Source: Gaiellasilicea sp963811885 (GTDB lineage Bacteria; Actinomycetota; Thermoleophilia; Gaiellales; Gaiellaceae). Taken from it: 64,000 bases of DNA. A program made the translations under genes and the position numbers. Position 1 is the first letter of the stretch; each line of letters begins with the position of its first letter. The notes below the pieces were generated by a model. The model made no database searches and had not been told where the DNA came from. It saw nothing but the letters and a program-made list of their open reading frames with translations. This document shows, piece after piece, positions 16,105 through 26,900 of this stretch. The stretch spans positions 306,310 through 370,309 of the forward strand of contig CAWETB010000014.1 in assembly GCA_963811885.1 (NCBI GenBank). Direction: 5' to 3'.

Positions 16105-16776
16105 TTAGCCGGCGGTCGCGCTGCTGGCCGGGGTCGAGAGCAGGCCGTGGAGCTGTGCCCAGCGGCTGGCCTCGGTCCGGTTCGCGACGTCGAGCTTGCG
16201 ATACACGTTGGACAGGTGGAACTTGACCGTCTGCTCGGTCACCCAGAGCATCTTCGCGAGCTGGGTGTTCGAGTGACCCTCCGCCACGAGCTGCAGGATC
16301 TCCAGCTCGCGCCGCGTCAGGTCGGGCAGGTCCTCGGTCGGGACATGGGTGCTCTGCACCGCCGCCGCCGTCCGGCTGCCGGGCAGGTACACCGAGTGTG
16401 CGAAGGCCTGCCGGATTGCCGACCGAAGGTCGTCCGGGTGGGCCGTCTTGATCACGTACGCGACCGCGCCTGCCGCCAGGGCCGCGTCGATGTGCTTCGT
16501 GTCGTCATGGATCGAGAGCACGATCGCGCGAAGCGTCGGGACGTTCTCCCGACCGATGCGCACGAGCTCGATGCCGTCGATATCGCCTGCCGGCATCTGG
16601 ATGCCGGTGACGAGAACATCCGGGCGCTGCTCCGTCACGAGCGCGAGTGCATCGCGCGCTGACGTCGTAGTGCCGACGATGGTCATGCCGAGGTCCTCGA
16701 CGACCAGTCTCACCGCGTCCAGCCAGAGCGGGTGCTGATCTACGAGTACCGCAGTACGTCCGTTGTACTGACTCAT
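16105..16776 (-). CDS. LuxR/NarL-type response regulator with degenerate receiver
   Basis: A 223-residue DNA-binding regulator. The receiver domain (about 1-125) starts TAVLVDQHPLWLDAVRLV, but where a response regulator has its phosphoacceptor Asp (LLDxxMP) this one has VLVTGIQMP, so Asp is replaced by Gly; the conserved Lys is kept in YVIKTAHPDDL. The C-terminal LuxR helix-turn-helix is intact (LTRRELEILQLVAEGHSN then TEQTVKFHLSNVYRKLDV, about 152-200). It probably works without phosphorylation or by another signal. It sits between the amino-acid genes and the polysaccharide locus, and its HTH resembles that of the small LuxR protein at 55187. Confidence 0.9.
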   Translation of the reverse strand: MSQYNGRTAVLVDQHPLWLDAVRLVVEDLGMTIVGTTTSARDALALVTEQRPDVLVTGIQMPAGDIDGIELVRIGRENVPTLRAIVLSIHDDTKHIDAALAAGAVAYVIKTAHPDDLRSAIRQAFAHSVYLPGSRTAAAVQSTHVPTEDLPDLTRRELEILQLVAEGHSNTQLAKMLWVTEQTVKFHLSNVYRKLDVANRTEASRWAQLHGLLSTPASSATAG

Positions 16777-16918
16777 CCGAAAGGGCCGCCTTTCGTATCA
16801 CTTGTCTTGCGTGGTGCTTCCCTACCTCCACGCTCCAATTACCCCACGCGCTCAACCTAGCGCAGTTTCGACGAGAAAGTGAAGCCTTTTCTGGAGAAAG
16901 CTTAGGAAAGCTGTCGTG

Positions 16919-17982
16919 TCACAGTGGTGAACCGAGCTCGCGCGCCCGGAACGCGATCACGTTCTCTCGTCCGGAACGCGCGCGGGAAGCGACCGGCTCT
17001 GCCAGGCCGCGGTTCCTGCAGGAGAGCTCGAGCGCCTCGACCACGGCCAAGGGCTGCGGAGGCCTCGCGGCCGAACGACGTGTCGCCCGTTCGAGCGCAC
17101 CGCGGTCAGGAACCGGGAGCAGCCGAGCCGAGCCCGTCGTCCGGCAGCCTGGCGGAACGCGACCTTGTCGCCCGGCTCGACCGGCAGCTCGTCGAACATC
17201 GACGGCGTCGAGCCGTTGACGTAGACCGAGAGCGCCCGCTCCGGGTCGGCCGCGTCCAGCACCGCCGTCGCCTTCGAGCCGACGACCGAGATCCGCTCGG
17301 CCGACTCGCCCTCGAGACAGGAGAGGTGCAGGTAGACGCCGATGCCGGTCGCGAAGCGGAGCTTGGAGAAGATCACGTCCGGGCGCTGGCGGCCGAGGTA
17401 CGACTCGCCATACGCCTCGGCCTCGACCGGCTCGTCGCCGAGCAGGTCGAGCGTCAGCGCGACCAGGTCGAGGCCGAGGTCGCGGAGCAGGTCGAGCTCG
17501 AGCTCGGGCCGCAGCGCGAAGCGGCGCGCGTGCACGTAGAAGATCTCGCCGAGCGCGCCGCGGTCGATCAGCCGGTGCAGCCGCAGCACCTCCGGCCGCA
17601 GCAGCACCGGAGCCTGCGTCAGGAGCCGGCGGTTGCCGCGCGCGGCCGCGGCGACGAGCCGGTCCGCCTCGGCCGAGCTCGAGTCGAGCAGGCCGTCGAC
17701 GAAGACGTGCTTCTCGGACTCGAGCGCCGCGAGCGCTCGCCCGTGACCGGCGAGCTCGGCGGAGCCGAAGGCGATCGCATCGAGGTCTTCGTCCTGGAGC
17801 AGCTCGTCGAAGTCCCTCGTCCACGCGGTCGACGGGGCCGTAGCCGATGCTCGAGGCGCGCGTCGCGTCGTCGCAGATCCAGCGCAGCGTCGCCTGCGAG
17901 CAGCTGCGTCGAACGCCCGCGCGAGCGTGTCGCCCAGGCCGTTCGAGCCGCAGACGACGCCGACGGAGACGGGCGTCCTCAC
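16919..17982 (-). CDS. Gfo/Idh/MocA-family oxidoreductase (frameshifted)
   Basis: NAD(P)-dependent sugar oxidoreductase-like protein of about 345 residues, reading in more than one frame. The start, MRTPVSVGVVCGSNGLGDTL, is the Rossmann nucleotide site; after a shift comes LRWICDDATRASSIGYGPV, then the original frame resumes at RDFDELLQDEDLDAI. The stretch ALAALESEKHVFVDGLL is the usual place of the EKPL-type catalytic loop (here VFVDGLL), and RRFALRPELELDLLRDLGLD holds the later conserved part. A last shift near 17050 leads to the end LSCRNRGLAEPVASRAR and stop at 16919. It would modify a nucleotide sugar. ATG overlaps the end of the upstream flippase by 4 bp, so they form an operon. Confidence 0.75.
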
Positions 17983-19266
17983 CGGGACTCCTGTCGGCGC
18001 AGCAGCGCGAAGCCGAGCAGCGGGACGGCAGCGGCCGTGCCGACCGCGAACGCGACGGCGACCTGCATCAGCGGACTACCCGGCGAGACGAAGTAGACGC
18101 CGAGGAAGATCACGGACGAGACGATCCAGCCGGCCGCCGCGATGCGGCCGCGGTCGAGCGCCAGCAGCGCCTGCGAGAACGTCGACGTCGCCAGGTAGCA
18201 GCCGACGCCGACTCCGAGCAACGCGAGCTCGAGCCGGCCGACGACGTACTCGGAGCCGTAGACCGCCTGCATCGCCTCCGGCCCGACGAGGGAGACGGTG
18301 ACGACGATCAGCACGGCGCAGCCGGCGAGACCGGCCGCGGCACGAAGAACGGCGCGCCGGAAGAGCGCGGGCTCCGACGCGGCGTGGAGGCGCGTCAGGT
18401 TGGGGAGCAGCGAGGTCGCGATCCCCTGGAAGACGAAGACGGGGATCCGGACGAGCATCGTGGCCGCGAAGACGAGCCCGGCCACCTTGCCGACGTCCTC
18501 GCCGCCGCCGAGCATCACGAGCAGCGGCCCACCGTTCACGAGCACCTGGTCGGCGACCGCGATCACTGCCGCCGGCCAGGCGAACGCGATCGCCGCGCCG
18601 ACGTGGAACGGCTTTCCCGCACCCGGGGCTCGTCAGCGGCGTCAGCACCCTGCGGCCGACGGCGACCGGCAGCAGCACGCTCGCAGCGGCTGCGGCGACC
18701 ATCGCCGCGGCTGCGAGATCCCGCGAGGCGACGGCGACGAGCGGCAGCACGACCACGAGCCGTGCAGCGCCGTCGGTGACGAGCAGCAGCGCGTAGCCCT
18801 TGAACCAGCCGACGCCGGCGCAGACGCCGCGGAGGACATAGGCGACGCCGTACGCCGCCAGGCCGACGAGGAGCGAGCCGACGAAGAAGCCGTCGCCGAG
18901 GAAGAGCTTGTCCGCCAGGAGGCTCCAGCCGACGACGCCGGCGATCCCGACCACGACGGCGACGACGAGATAGATGCGGAACATCGCCCGCAGCACGGAG
19001 CGCACTTCCTGGCCGCGGGCGAGCCGGTCGGCGAGCGCGCGGGACGTCGTCTGCTCGAGCGGCCGGAAGAGCACGACCACGAGCAGGAAGAGCGCCGCCC
19101 AGAGAACGGCCACGAGACCGTAGGCCTCGGGCCCGAGCGTGCGTGCCGCGAGGACGTGGTAGGCGTAGGCGAAGACGCCCGACGCGAGCGTCGCCCCGGA
19201 GAGCAGCGCCGCGCCGTCAAAAGTACGCGGCGTCCGCTCGACGGCGACGGGCTGGCCGACGGCCAT
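17979..19266 (-). CDS. Wzx-type polysaccharide flippase (one frameshift)
   Basis: A polytopic inner-membrane protein of about 428 residues from the MATE/MOP flippase superfamily that flips lipid-linked oligosaccharide across the membrane. Hydrophobic helices are seen throughout, for example LLSGATLASGVFAYAYHVLA, YGLVAVLWAALFLLVVVLF and, after a one-base break near 18600, LVNGGPLLVMLGGGEDVGKV, TMLVRIPVFVFQGIATSLLP and VIFLGVYFVSPG. PVFVFQG and the loop EAYGLVAV are typical for Wzx. ATG 19266 is the first good start before the helices. It is followed by the Gfo/Idh gene (4-bp overlap) and diverges from the glycosyltransferase operon at 19522. Confidence 0.82.
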
Positions 19267-19521
19267 GTCCGTCACGATCGCGTTACCCGCCGGAGCTTCG
19301 TATCTGATCGCCACATGTGTTGAATCATGCGCAGCAGCGGTGCCGCGATAAATCCCCTTCGGGACAGGATGCGCGAGGCCACGAAAGGCCTCCACCCCCC
19401 GGATGGCTAGTACCCCCGACCGCTGGTTGGTCTTGCCGTTCTGGCCTGGTTTGGCCGCAATTGCCCTCCTAGGCTCCTCACAGGCAAGCGGAACGGCAAC
19501 CGATTGCGGGAGTGGGGGCAA

Positions 19522-20350
19522 GTGGAAGGGACGCAGCACATCTCAATGCCGGCGGCAGCGGCGCCGCACACGGCTCAGGCGGAGCCGGCACAGCTGCTGT
19601 TCGTGATCCCGGCGTTCAACGAGCAGGAGAACCTGCCGACGCTGTTCGACGACCTGTTGCAGACGACCCGGCTGCTCGGCGCGGGCTCGCGCATCTTCAT
19701 CGTCGACGACGGCTCGGTGGACAAGACGCCGGACCTCGTGCGGGCCTACGACGGCCCGCTGCCGGTCGAGCTCGTCCGGCTTCCGGAGAACCAGGGCCCC
19801 GGAGCGGCCTTCCGCGAGGGCTTCAACTCGGCGCTCGCGTGCGCGAACCCCGATGCGCTGATCGTCACGCATGGAGGCCGACACCACCGGCGACCTCGGT
19901 GCGCTGCCGCAGATGCTCGACGAGGTCGAGCGCGGCGCAGACGTCGTCCTGGCGGACTGGCGGATGGTGGGCGTCAGCGCGCACCGGCGCCTGCTCAGCG
20001 CCGCGGCGGGCTGGGTCGTGCGGCAGGGCCTCGGGCTCGAGGCGACCACGGTCTCCTCCTTCTTCCGCGTCTACCGGGCCTCCACGCTCCGGGAGGCGTC
20101 GGCCCGTTACGGCGACCGGCTGATCCGGGAGCGCGGCTTCGCGTGCAAGGCGGAGCTGCTCGGCAAGCTCGCGGCCATGAGCGCGCGGATCGTCGAGGTG
20201 CCGGTCTCGCTGGACTGGACCAAGCGCAACGGCGACAGCAAGATGCCGGTCTTCAAGACGATGCTCTGCTACTGGCGGATGCTCTTCCGGCAGCGCTCGA
20301 CCGCTCCGGAGCCTCTGCCGGCGGCGACCGAAGGCGCGCTCGGCGCATGA
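19522..20350 (+). CDS. glycosyltransferase family 2 (one frameshift)
   Basis: A GT2 enzyme of about 275 residues, similar to dolichol/undecaprenyl-phosphate sugar transferases. The first part shows the GT-A fold: LLFVIPAFNEQENLPTLFDD, then RIFIVDDGSVDKTPDLV and ENQGPGAAFREGFNSAL. An extra C near 19872 breaks the frame exactly at the metal-binding motif, where the reading should be DALIVTMEADTTGDLGALPQ (DxD-like); the rest is in the next frame and includes SSFFRVYRASTLREA and FACKAELLGKLA. GTG 19522 follows GGGAGTGGGGG; ATG 19546 is an alternative. The 3' end overlaps the FAD oxidoreductase start as ATGA. Confidence 0.85.
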
Positions 20351-21666
20351 AGCCGACGGTCGGGATCGTCGGCGGGGGCATCCTCGGGATGACCGCCGCG
20401 TATCGGCTCGCGCAGGCCGGCGTCGCCGTCTCGCTCTACGAGCGCGCGCCCGACCTCGGCGGCCTCGTCGGCTCCTTCGACTTCGACGGCACCGCGGTCG
20501 ACCGCTTCTACCACGTCGTGCTCCCGTCGGACGATCGCGTGATCGGCCTCGCCGAGGAGCTCGGGCTCGGCGACCGCTGGCGGTTCCGGCCGACCAGGGT
20601 CGGCTTCTACGGCGACGGACGGCTCTTCTCGATGACCTCGCCGAAGGAGTTCCTCACCTTTCCTCTCCTGCGTCCGCACGAGCGGGCACGGCTGGCGATG
20701 TTCGTCGCCCGCTGCCAGCTGACGAAGGGGCACGACCGGCTCGACGACCTGTCCCTCGAGGAGTGGCTGCAGCGGCACTCCGGCAAGGGCGTCGTCGAGA
20801 AGCTGTGGAAGCCGCTGCTCGACTCCAAGTTCGACGGCAACTTCTCCGACCTCCCGGCCACCTATATCTGGGCGCGGACGCGCCGGATGGGCTCGACCCG
20901 CGACAAGAGCGGGCGCGAGGTGATGGGCTGGCTCGAGGGCGGCTACCAGACATTGATCGATGCGCTCCAGAAAGAGATCGTCGCCCTGGGCGGCGAGGTG
21001 CGCGCAGGGGCGACCGTCGAGTCGATCGCCGCCGAGGGCGGCCGCGCCGTCGGTGTTGTCGTCGACGGTCGCCTGCGGCGCTTCGACCATGTTCTCTGCA
21101 CGCTGGCGCCGCCGATGGCGCGCCGGCTGCTGGCACCCGAGCTCGTCGAGCAGGCGCCGGCCGACCACTGCCGCTACCTCGGCGTGGTCTGCTTCCTGCT
21201 CCGGACGACGCGCAGCGTCAGCCCCTACTACCACCTGAACATCACCGACCGGCGCGTGCCGCTGACGACGGTGGTCGAGACGACGCACGTCGTCGACCCG
21301 GAGAAGGTGGGCGGCCACCTCCTCTACGTCTCCAAGTACGTCGACCCGGGTCATCCCGACCAGGAGGCGTCGCCGGAGGAGCTCGAGGCGAAGTACATGG
21401 GCTACGCGCGCACGATCTTTCCCGACCTGCGCGACGACGAGATCGTCTCGAAGGTCGTGCAGCGGGCGCGCGTCACCGAGCCCGTTCATCTCGTCGGCGG
21501 GGCGAAGCGGCTGCCGGAGATGTTCTCCGTGCCCGGGCTCTCGCTCGCGTCGACAGCACACGTTTACCCGGAGATCGTCAGCGGCCAGGCCGTGATCGGC
21601 GTCTCCAACACGGTCGTCCCCCAGATCCTCGAACGGCTTCCGGCCGAACAGCGGGCGGCGGCGTGA
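20347..21666 (+). CDS. NAD(P)/FAD-dependent oxidoreductase (amine oxidase/UDP-galactopyranose-mutase-like)
   Basis: A 439-residue, fully intact flavoprotein. The dinucleotide motif GIVGGGILGMTAAYRLAQAG lies at 5-24 and LYERAPDLGGLVGSFDF (about 33-49) completes the FAD-binding beta-alpha-beta unit; a second FAD contact is GWLEGGYQTLIDAL (about 197-210) and the C-terminal FAD motif is near LASTAHVYPEIVSGQ. The family (protoporphyrinogen oxidase/amine oxidase fold) is common in polysaccharide gene clusters, where members act on sugars or polyprenyl-linked intermediates; the reaction is unknown. ATGA overlap with the GT2 gene and a 37-bp gap to the epimerase indicate one operon. It is one of the few unbroken genes in this part. 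Confidence 0.86.
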   Translation: MKPTVGIVGGGILGMTAAYRLAQAGVAVSLYERAPDLGGLVGSFDFDGTAVDRFYHVVLPSDDRVIGLAEELGLGDRWRFRPTRVGFYGDGRLFSMTSPKEFLTFPLLRPHERARLAMFVARCQLTKGHDRLDDLSLEEWLQRHSGKGVVEKLWKPLLDSKFDGNFSDLPATYIWARTRRMGSTRDKSGREVMGWLEGGYQTLIDALQKEIVALGGEVRAGATVESIAAEGGRAVGVVVDGRLRRFDHVLCTLAPPMARRLLAPELVEQAPADHCRYLGVVCFLLRTTRSVSPYYHLNITDRRVPLTTVVETTHVVDPEKVGGHLLYVSKYVDPGHPDQEASPEELEAKYMGYARTIFPDLRDDEIVSKVVQRARVTEPVHLVGGAKRLPEMFSVPGLSLASTAHVYPEIVSGQAVIGVSNTVVPQILERLPAEQRAAA

Positions 21667-21703
21667 ACTGCGGCCAATTTCACAGCTTGATGAGGAGGGT
21701 CTG

Positions 21704-22706
21704 ATGAAGAAGATCGGAGTGACCGGTGCGGCCGGATTCGTCGGCTCGCATCTGTGCGAGCGCTTGCTCGCGGAGGACTACGAGGTCGTCGGCGTCGACG
21801 ACCTCTCGTACGGCTCGATGGCGAACATGGAGCCGTTCCTGCACCACCGCGGCTTCACGTTCGAGGTGCTCGACTGCACCCAGCGGCGCCCGCTGCGGGC
21901 GGCGTTCGACGGCTGCGACGCGATCATGCACCTCGCGGCGAAGAAGATCCCGCGCTACGGCGGCACGCTCGCGACGCTCGAGGTGAACGTCACCGGCGTC
22001 AACGCGGCCTGCTCGGTCGCGCTCGCGCTCGACGCCGACGTGATCGTCACGTCGACGTCCGACGTCTACGGCGACGGCACGCCGCCCTACCGCGAGGACG
22101 GCCAGCTCGTGATCGGCCCGCCGACCTCGAAGCGGTGGGCGTACGCGGTCTCGAAGATGTACGACGAGCACCACGCGCTCGCGCTCGCCGACGAGCGCGA
22201 CCTGAAGGTGACGATCCTGCGGCTCTTCAACGTCTACGGCCCGCGGAACCACCTCACCTGGTGGGGCGGCCCGACCGTCACGTTCATCGAGTCGCTCCTC
22301 GACGGCGACGCCGGTCGAGATCCACGGCGACGGCCTCCAGACGCGGAGCTTCACCTACGTCGAGGACACCGTCGACGGCTTCATGCGCGCCCTGCAGACG
22401 CCGGAGTCGCGCGGCGAGGTCGTCAACATCGGCTCGACGGACGCGCTCTCGATCCGGGATCTCGCTCGAGACGATCCAGGACCGGATCGGAGATCCGCGC
22501 AGCCGCTCCGCGCCAAGTTCATCGGCTACGACGAGATGCCCGGGCAACTACCAGGACGTGCGGCACCGCGATCCCCGACACGACGAAGGCGCGGGAGCTG
22601 CTCGGCTTCGAGGCGAAGGTCTCCCTCGACGACGGGCTGACGCGGACGATCGATTGGCACCGCGAACAGCGGCAACTCTCCCACAGCGTGTCGGCTCGGG
22701 GCCTGA
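21704..22706 (+). CDS. NAD-dependent epimerase/dehydratase, extended SDR (frameshifted)
   Basis: NDP-sugar epimerase/dehydratase of about 330 residues. GVTGAAGFVGSHLCERLLA (about 4-22) is the NAD motif, IVTSTSDVYGDGTPPYRED holds the catalytic Ser/Thr region and WAYAVSKMYDEHH the YxxxK catalytic pair; RLFNVYGPRN is the typical substrate-binding loop. From about 22305 the frame changes repeatedly (near 22305, 22460, 22500, 22550 and 22590), but the pieces join to a normal SDR end: FTYVEDTVDGFMRAL, EVVNIGSTDALSIRDL, FIGYDEMPG, then RELLGFEAKVSLDDGL. ATG 21704 follows GAGGAGG. It likely supplies a modified sugar nucleotide to the neighbouring glycosyltransferases. Confidence 0.82.
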
Positions 22707-22732
22707 GACCGACGAGAGGCCGGGGGGCGCAC

Positions 22733-23894
22733 GTGAGCACGACGAGCAGCAATCGTCTCGGCCGTCGCGGCCGGGCTGGCGGCGCTGGCCTGCCTCGCCG
22801 TCTGGCCGGCCTGGCAGGACCCGGTCGAGTGGACACCCGACGCCCTCTACTACCAGGCGCGCGTCCTCGAGCTCCGCGGCGAGGACGGCGCCGTCGACGA
22901 GGTCTTCCACGGGCCTCTCGCCGCCGAGCTACGCGCCCGCGACCCGGGCCATACGGGCAACGACGCCTGGGTCGAGTACAACGAGCCGTTCTACGAGCGG
23001 CGTGTCGCGGTGCCGCTCGCCGCCGCGGCGATCTACCCCGCTGCCGAGGAGCGCTCGCTGCTCTATCTCTCGCTCGCCGGCTACGTCGCGGCCGTGCTGG
23101 CGCTCTTCGGGCTCCTGCTGCTGCGCTTCCGACTCGTCGTCGCCGCGGCTGTGACCGCCGCGGCGGCTCTGCTCCCGCCGCTGACGACTCACTCGTCGTT
23201 CCCGCTGACCGACAGCTGGGGTCTCGCGCTCGAGACCGTCGCCCTCGGTGCGGCGATCCTCTCGCTCAGACGCGGGCTTGCCTGGCTGCCGCTCTGGATC
23301 GGTGCGATCGCCGTCCTCGCGTTCACGCGCGACAGCACCTGGATCCCGATCCTCGCAGTCGGCTGGTGCGCACTGCGCTACCGATCCCGGGTACCCGTCA
23401 CGCTGTTCGCGACCGGCATCGCAGCCGCGCTACCGGCGCTCCTTCTCTTCTCGACTCCTGTCCGCGATCTGCTCGCGTTGCTCGTGAACGACTCCGAGCC
23501 GTCGACCGACACGTCGTTGGGATTCATCGCGGGCCACTACCCGGGCGCGGTCGTCGAGCTGGTCCGCGCGAACGTCGGCTTCCTCCGCCGCGGCGAGTGG
23601 TACACGGCGCTCTTCCTCGTCGGCGGCGTCCTCGCGCTGTTGCTTCTCGTCTGGCGGCGGCGCGAGACGCGCAGCGTCGAGACGACGCTGATGTGCGCCG
23701 CATCGGTCCTCGCCCTCGGCTACGTCCTCGCCGCACCCGTCTTCAGCGCCTTCCGGCTCGAGCTCGTCTTCGTTCCGATGGCAGCGTTCGGGATCGGGCT
23801 TCTGGCCGAGCACGTCGCCGTCCGCCTGGGACAGCGCGACGGCTCGCTGGCACGGCGGCTCGCCGGATCTCGTCGAACCCCGACGCATGGATAG
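22733..23894 (+). CDS. polytopic membrane protein, possibly GT-C type (one frameshift)
   Basis: A membrane protein of about 386 residues with eight or more hydrophobic segments. GTG 22733 opens a short stretch that shifts frame near 22750 into IVSAVAAGLAALACLAVW (helix 1). The following extracytoplasmic loop is long and acidic (EWTPDALYYQARVLELRG), as in GT-C glycosyltransferases with their loop-1 Asp/Glu, but I cannot assign a family. Later helices include LYLSLAGYVAAVLALFGLLL and ALFLVGGVLALLLLVW, and the C-terminus is basic. It is last in the GT2/oxidoreductase/epimerase series. It could act in polymer transfer, which is inference. Confidence 0.65.
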
Positions 23895-23977
23895 GCCGGT
23901 CTGAACTTCCGGCCCTTGTCCGTCTGCGACGTCGTCCGAGATAACCAGAGTCTCGGCCGCAGCCGGGCGGACTGACC

Positions 23978-26900
23978 ATGCGGACGAACTGCGGCAAACA
24001 CACAACGGCTCTGGCGCGGGATTCCCTCGTGGCAGCGCAGCGCTGCTCGCGATGCTCGCCGTGCTCGTCGGCGCTCGTTCAGCTCGGCGGCTCGAGCGCC
24101 GCGCCGGGCGACCCGCCCGAACGTGATCGGCGACTGGAGCGCGCCGTTCGCGTGGCCGATCGTCGCCGTGCACATGTCGCTCGACGTCGACGGGCGAGGT
24201 CTTCTCGCTCGACGGCTTCGACGCGGCGCTGAACTCGGAGCGGCTGTGGAATCCGCACGACGGGCATCTTCCGCGTCGGTTCCGTACGGCCGCAACCTCT
24301 TCTGCTCGGGGCCACATCCAGCTCGCCGACGGCCGGACGCTGATCGTCGGCGGTCACATCGACGCGTACGAGGGGCTCGCCGACACGACGCTCTTCAACG
24401 CGCAGACGAACACGTACTTCCGCGGCGCCGACATGGCGGAGGCGCGCTGGTATCCGACGGCGACGCAGCTGCCCGACGGCCGGGTGCTCGTCTTCGCCGG
24501 CGACCGGATCGTCCAGAACCGACCCGGGGCAGCCGCCGCCGTTCTCCGATGCGTCCGTCAACTCGCTGCCCGAGGTCTACAACCCCGCCGACGAACACGT
24601 GGACGAGCCTGACGAGCGGTCAGCTCACCTCGCCGCTCTACCCGCAGATGTTCGTGCTCTCGGACGGGCGGATCCTCGACGTCGGCCCCGACACGACGAC
24701 GCGCGTCCTGACCCCGGGATCGTGGACGTGGTCGACCGTCGCCACGAGCCCGTTCGACGGGCACAGCGCGGTCATGTACCGGCCGAACAAGATCATGAAG
24801 TCCGGCACGTGGGCCGACCCCGACTTCCGGCGGAGTCGCTCGCCTACGACACGGACGGCCGCACGGCCGTGATCGACATGAACGCGCCGACGCCCGCCTG
24901 GCGCGAGACCGCGCCGATGGCGCACGGACGCTCGTACCACAACCTGACGCTGCTCCCCGACGGCACGGTGCTCGCGAGCGGCGGCAGCTCGCGCTCCGAC
25001 GGCGTCGACCTGACGAAGTCGGTCCTGCCCGCCGAGATCTGGAACCCGGACACGGAGACGTGGACGACGGTCGACTCGCTCCAGAACGGCCGCCAGTACC
25101 ACTCGACGGCGCTGCTGCTGCCCGACGGCCGCGTGCTGATGGCCGGCGGCGGCGCGGTCGGCGGCGGCACCGACATCAGATGAACGCGCGAGATCTACTC
25201 GCCGCCGTACCTCTTCAAGGGCGCCCGCCCGACGATCACGAGCTCGCCCGGCGACGATGTCGTACGGCGCGAGCTTCGACGTGAACACGCCGAACGCGGC
25301 CCAGATCGCGCACGTCTCGCTGATTCGCTCGCCGTCGGTGACGCACGCGTTCGACATGAACCAGCGCTTCCAGTTCCTCAACTTCACGGCGGGCTCGGGC
25401 AAGGTGACGGTGAGGCGCCGGCGAACGCGAACCTCGCGCCGCCCGGCGACTACATGCTCTTCCTCGTCGACACGAACGGCGTGCCGTCGGTCGGCTCGTT
25501 CATCCGCGAGAACCCGGCACCGCTCTCGGGCGACACGACGCCGCCGACGGTCTCGGTCACGGCGCCGGCCAGCGGGCGACGTCAGCGGGACGATCAACGT
25601 GACCGCGAACGCCACCGACAACGACGCGGTCGCGGGCGTGCAGTTCAAGCTCGACGGCGCGAACCTCGGCGCCGAGGACACGACGCGCCCCGTACTCGAT
25701 CGTCGTGGGACACGACGACCGCGCTCGAACGGCGCGCACACGCTGACCGCGGTCGCGCGCGACCTGCCGGCGAACGCTGCGACCTCCGCCGCCGTGCACG
25801 GTGACGGTGGCGAACTCCGGCGCCGCCGCCGGGGGTCGTCGCCGCCTACGGCTTCGACGCCGGCAGCGGCACGACGGTCACCGACGCAGTCGGGCAACGG
25901 CAACAACGGCACGCTGACGAACGCGACCTGGGCCGGCGCGACCGCGGGCAGGTTCGGCAACGCGCTCTCCTTCAACGGCACGAACGCCTCGGTCAGCATC
26001 CCCGACTCCGACTCGCTCGACCTGACGACCGGCATGACGATCGAGGCGTGGGTCAACCCGACGGCGCTCGGCAACACGTGGCGCACCGTCGCTCTTGAAG
26101 GAGCAGCCCGGCTACTACGCCTACGGGCTGTACGCGAGCACCGGAGCGACACGGCCGTGCCGAGCGGCAACGGGATGATCGGCGGCGTCGACCGCGACGT
26201 CCGCGGCACGGCCGCAGCTGCCGCTGAACACGTGGACGCATCTCGCGACGACCTACGACGGCAACGTGCTCTGCGGCTGTACGTCAACGGCGTCCAGGTC
26301 GGCGCACGCTGCCGCCACCGGCTCGATCGTCGACCTCGACCGGCGCGCTCAAGATCGGCGGCAACGCGATCTGGGGCGAGTGGTTCTCCGGCCTGATCGA
26401 CGAGGTGCGCGTCTACAACCGCGCGCTGACGCCGGCCGAGATCCAGGCGCGACATGACGCGTCCGGTGACGAATCCGGATGCGGCTGCGCCGTCGGCGCC
26501 GGGTGCGTTGTCGGCTGTCGGGCGGGTTGAGCTCGGCGTCGTTGTCGTGGGCGGCGGCGACCGACAACGTGGGTGTGGTGCGCTACAACGTGCATCGCGG
26601 CACGAGCGCGGGCTTCACGCCCTCGGTGGCGAACCGGATCGCGCAGCCGACGGGGACGAGCTACATCGACACGGTCTGGCCGCGGGCACCTACTACTACA
26701 GGGTGACTGCCGAGGACGCGGCCGGCAACGTCGGGCCGGCCTCGAACGAGGCGGCGGCGACGGTCGGCGACACGCAGCGCGCCGTCGCGCGCCGGGGACG
26801 CTTGCGGCGGTCGGGGCGGTCGGGAAGGCGACGCTGTCCTGGGCGGCGGCGACCGACAACGTCGGTGTGCTGCGCTACAACGTCCACCGCGGCACGCAGC

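Noticed and set aside
16040..16662. 600-bp C-terminal extension of the metallophosphoesterase
   Set aside because: It is antisense to the intact LuxR regulator; the true end is recovered by one frame change near 15970 with a family-typical C-terminus.
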